The position numbers and the translations under genes were made by a program. From Puniceicoccaceae bacterium (lineage in GTDB: Bacteria > Verrucomicrobiota > Verrucomicrobiia > Opitutales > Coraliomargaritaceae): a stretch of DNA of 8,122 nucleotides. How positions within the stretch are numbered: position 1 is the first letter of the stretch; the number at the start of each line of letters is the position of its first letter. The notes beneath the pieces are model-generated. The model was not told the origin of the DNA, did no database searches, and saw only the letters and a program-made list of their open reading frames with translations. The DNA lies in NCBI GenBank assembly GCA_003566795.1, contig PXBU01000119.1, positions 1-8,122 on the forward strand, read 5' to 3'. Of the stretch, positions 6,051 to 8,122 are shown piece by piece.

Positions 6051-7401
6051 AAAGCACCACCGCCGTTTCCTGCTGGGTGGACTGCGTTATGGCGTGGAGC
6101 ACTCGCTCGGTGGCGAAGGCGGTTTGGGCGTCGCAGTTCAATTCTGCCTTGCCGCGAATCGCCTCGAAAAAGTTTTCCAGATGGTCCATGTGGGGCGGGC
6201 GGTTCACCTCGCCGGGGAGCTGGTAGTGGGGATTGCCGCGACGTCTAAAAGACTCGTGGCAGATCGCGTCCGTTGCATACGGGTCGGAAGGGACCTCTCC
6301 AAACGCTTCGGCATCGTATTTTAAGAAGCCCCGCTTCACCAAGTCATCCCAAGCGTCGGGACCAATGCCGCAGGCTCGAAAGATGCTTTGGAAGATTCTT
6401 CTCTCGGACATTGTTGTAATGCCTTTGGGTCCAGTAAAGGCCTCAAAGTATTGCCCACTCAAGACGGAGGTGCCTGAGACGCGATGCACCGCCTGAAGGA
6501 TACCGCCACTGGGCATTAAGTAGTCCAAGAGCGTGTTGATGGTATCAAAGGATTCACGCTCGACATAATAGCCTCGCGTGCCCGCCGCATACACCTTCTG
6601 CGGCGTCCTGCCAAGATACCAGTTGAAGACATCGATCTGGTGAGAGCTGAGTTGACTGGTGAGTCCCGCAGAAAGCCGCGGGACGAGGTGCCAGTTCGCG
6701 AATTCGAAACTATTCTTGAAGCCATATTGCTTTAAGATATCTTCGTCTGGATTAAACCTAGGGTTTGGATTGCGATCCATAAAAGACCACTTGTGGCGAA
6801 ACCATTGTGCCTCCACCCGCATTATATCGCCAAGAAAACTATGTCTTTGCAGCAATTGCTCCAAGGTGTAGCGGTAATACGGATTGCTGCGGCGCTGATA
6901 GCCGACCTGGCAGAGCTTGCCGCTTTTTTCAGCTGCCGCGAGGATAGACTGGGCACCTTCCAGCGTGTTCGACATCATGGTCTCACAATACACATGGCAG
7001 CCCGCCTCCATCGCCATGACGGCGTGCGGCGCATGCCAAAAATCCGGCGTGGCAACAATCACCGCATCAATCGCAGCTTCCTGGGCAAACATTTCCTCCA
7101 CATCAGCGTAGCCATTGATCAAGTAGCCGTAGCGGCTCCGAATGCGCCCCCGAGTTATCCTGAGACGATTCTCCGAAATATCGCAGGCGCCAACGAAGCG
7201 CAGGCCCGGGAGGTTTACCATGGCATCATACAAAACACCCCACTGCAACCCACATCCGACGACAGCCACTCGGATGGCATCCGAGGGGCTGTCCCGAGCC
7301 TCCGCCGAGAGAATCGAGGGCGCCCCCATAATCAAGCCGCCCCCGAGGAGGCTTTTGCCAACAAAAGCGCGCCGGGATTTTGAATGGGCTGGATCGGTCA
7401 T
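6049..7401 (-). CDS. Tat-exported Gfo/Idh/MocA family oxidoreductase
   Basis: This 450-residue protein starts with a twin-arginine signal (SRRAFVGK at 9-16, a hydrophobic stretch, then a probable Ala-x-Ala cleavage region near 33-35), so it likely folds with its cofactor before export. Residues about 43-170 form the Rossmann domain: IRVAVVGCGLQWG for NAD(P) binding, CDIS at the end of strand 2, and DAVIVATPDFWHAPH. The C-terminal Gfo/Idh/MocA domain has SSHQIDVFNW (His254, Asp257). Such enzymes usually oxidise or reduce sugars or inositols. Oddity: the usual catalytic lysine of the EKP/CEKMM motif is replaced; here it reads CETMM (Thr141, codon ACC). I chose the ATG at 7401 because it places the Arg pair near the N-terminus; a TTG at 7428 would add nine residues. 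The substrate is unknown. It follows fabZ by 78 bases on the same strand. Confidence 0.87.
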   Translation of the reverse strand: MTDPAHSKSRRAFVGKSLLGGGLIMGAPSILSAEARDSPSDAIRVAVVGCGLQWGVLYDAMVNLPGLRFVGACDISENRLRITRGRIRSRYGYLINGYADVEEMFAQEAAIDAVIVATPDFWHAPHAVMAMEAGCHVYCETMMSNTLEGAQSILAAAEKSGKLCQVGYQRRSNPYYRYTLEQLLQRHSFLGDIMRVEAQWFRHKWSFMDRNPNPRFNPDEDILKQYGFKNSFEFANWHLVPRLSAGLTSQLSSHQIDVFNWYLGRTPQKVYAAGTRGYYVERESFDTINTLLDYLMPSGGILQAVHRVSGTSVLSGQYFEAFTGPKGITTMSERRIFQSIFRACGIGPDAWDDLVKRGFLKYDAEAFGEVPSDPYATDAICHESFRRRGNPHYQLPGEVNRPPHMDHLENFFEAIRGKAELNCDAQTAFATERVLHAITQSTQQETAVVL

Positions 7402-7435
7402 GGGGTAGAACAGTCGCGGGATTTGCAAGTTGGCC

Positions 7436-7450
7436 TTATTTCAAAAATAA
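7436..7450. other. AT-rich inverted repeat upstream of the oxidoreductase
   Basis: TTATTT and AAATAA flank a CAA loop: a perfect 6-base inverted repeat in an AT-rich island between the fabZ stop and the oxidoreductase start. It may be part of a promoter or operator for the oxidoreductase. It is too weak for a terminator and has no flanking T-run. Confidence 0.25.
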
Positions 7451-7479
7451 CGCAACTTATAACTGCTTTCTCCCCGCAA

Positions 7480-7911
7480 TCACTCCTCCAGCATCGCCAG
7501 TGCGAATTCGATAGTCAGCGCGGGCTTTCCCTCCTTCAGGACTTTGCCCCGTAGGAAGTGGAATTTGCTCACCGTCTCCTTCATGGTGACTTCGATGGTG
7601 ATGACGTCGCCCGGCTTGACCATCTGTTTGAATTTGGCGTCACCGATCCGGGAGAGCACCGGCGTGACGTCGTTGAGCGAGCGCCCGTCCTGCTCGATCT
7701 GCTTGGCCAGATAGATCGCGCCCGTCTGAAAGCAGGCCTCACAGAGCAACACCCCCGGCATGATCGGGTTGCCCGGATAGTGACCCGCAAACTGTGGCTC
7801 GTCGGCCCGGATCGTGCGCTTGCAGGTGGCCCCGTCCGCGCGGATCTCCACGATCGCGTCGATAAACAAAAACGGCGGGCGGTGGGGAATGGTTTTTAGA
7901 ATTTCGTCCAT
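7480..7911 (-). CDS. fabZ: 3-hydroxyacyl-ACP dehydratase FabZ
   Basis: This 143-residue hotdog-fold enzyme dehydrates 3-hydroxyacyl-ACP to trans-2-enoyl-ACP in fatty acid elongation, in the cytoplasm. The N-terminal PHRPPFLFID (9-18) and the core FAGHYPGNPIMPGVLLCEACFQ are diagnostic. The catalytic pair is His44 and Glu58, 14 residues apart as in other FabZ proteins (Pseudomonas H49 and E63). The length is normal for FabZ, and no LpxC fusion is present. The ATG at 7911 has no obvious Shine-Dalgarno. It is the first gene of the minus-strand run that ends with fabI, the enzyme that acts on its product. It is divergent from the DUF2007-like gene, so its promoter should lie in 7912-8013. FabA is unlikely because the PHRPPF and GNPIMPG motifs are of FabZ type. 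Confidence 0.93.
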   Translation of the reverse strand: MDEILKTIPHRPPFLFIDAIVEIRADGATCKRTIRADEPQFAGHYPGNPIMPGVLLCEACFQTGAIYLAKQIEQDGRSLNDVTPVLSRIGDAKFKQMVKPGDVITIEVTMKETVSKFHFLRGKVLKEGKPALTIEFALAMLEE

Positions 7912-8013
7912 GGCGAGCAGTCAAAGGACCCATCCGAGAAAATGCACGCCAGAAAGTAGTCGGGGTGATTCACGGTATTGCCAAAGATCGCATTTGATGT
8001 TCTCTTACCCCCC

Positions 8014-8122
8014 ATGCAAGTCATCGCCAGCTATACCAAAATGGAAGACGCGCATCTGGCGGTGTCCCTGTTACAGGGAAGCGGCGTCGAGGCATGGCTG
8101 CGGGATGAGGCCACGGCCAACC
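8014..8122 (+). CDS. DUF2007-like small protein, 5' end only
   Basis: An ATG at 8014 opens a frame that runs to the window edge, with 36 residues visible. The opening MQVIASYTKMEDAHLAVSLLQGSGVEAWLRDE resembles the DUF2007 (putative signal-transducing) domain: a first strand, a helix starting near EDAHLA, then a G-V/I-E-A strand and an acidic DE. Function in this family is not established. It is divergent from fabZ with about 100 bases between starts, so the two promoters share that gap. Only the N-terminus is available, so domain additions such as membrane segments cannot be excluded. Confidence 0.6.
   Translation, partial: MQVIASYTKMEDAHLAVSLLQGSGVEAWLRDEATAN

Noticed and set aside
6793..7383. 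Open frame of 196 codons on the plus strand over the oxidoreductase
   Set aside because: It is antisense to the clear Rossmann domain and shows no domain of its own.
6049..7401. GH109 alpha-N-acetylgalactosaminidase, suggested by the Tat signal, Rossmann fold and a nearby glycosidase
   Set aside because: The sequence after the Rossmann domain does not resemble GH109 as I remember it, so only the superfamily is claimed.
1..8122. CRISPR array, insertion sequence, rRNA or tRNA genes
   Set aside because: No regularly spaced repeats, transposase motifs or structured RNA signatures were found on either strand.

Overview
The window looks like a chromosomal segment from a moderately GC-rich Gram-negative bacterium, most likely a member of the Verrucomicrobiota (possibly a marine Opitutae-type lineage). 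This is inferred from gene content: OleA/OleB hydrocarbon genes, a GH110-type lipoprotein and a Tat-exported Gfo/Idh/MocA oxidoreductase. No rRNA or other taxonomic marker is present, so the placement is tentative.

Left part (1-1909, minus strand): oleA and oleB, the first and last chemical steps of head-to-head long-chain olefin synthesis. They are coupled by an ATGA overlap. oleB runs off the left edge, and oleC/oleD would be expected beyond it. Between oleA and the divergent next gene (1910-2275) lie a 55-codon ribbon-helix-helix antitoxin-like ORF with no toxin partner, several short palindromes and a hairpin.

Middle (2276-4105, plus strand): a lipoprotein with a parallel beta-helix, best read as a GH110-type alpha-1,3-galactosidase. 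Its Asp and Asp-Asp spacing fits that family. Convergent to it is a small protein with a C-terminal helix-turn-helix (4129-4497, minus).

Right part (4697-7911, minus strand): five co-oriented genes, read in transcription order as fabZ, a Tat-signal Gfo/Idh/MocA oxidoreductase, hicB, hicA and fabI. The hicBA toxin-antitoxin pair has an internal ATGA overlap and ends only 10 bases before fabI. Upstream of hicB is a polypyrimidine/polypurine imperfect repeat. Divergent from fabZ, at the right edge, is the start of a DUF2007-like protein on the plus strand.

Functionally, fabZ and fabI are consecutive steps of fatty acid elongation (dehydration, then enoyl reduction). The acyl chains they help make are the ultimate substrates of OleA, so four of the genes concern lipid or hydrocarbon formation. 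The sugar-active lipoprotein, the exported oxidoreductase and the TA-type genes are interspersed accessory genes. Nothing here is clearly a wholly new system. The points most worth checking are the HicBA-fabI junction, the altered active-site positions in FabI and in the oxidoreductase, and the apparently decayed orphan antitoxin next to oleA.
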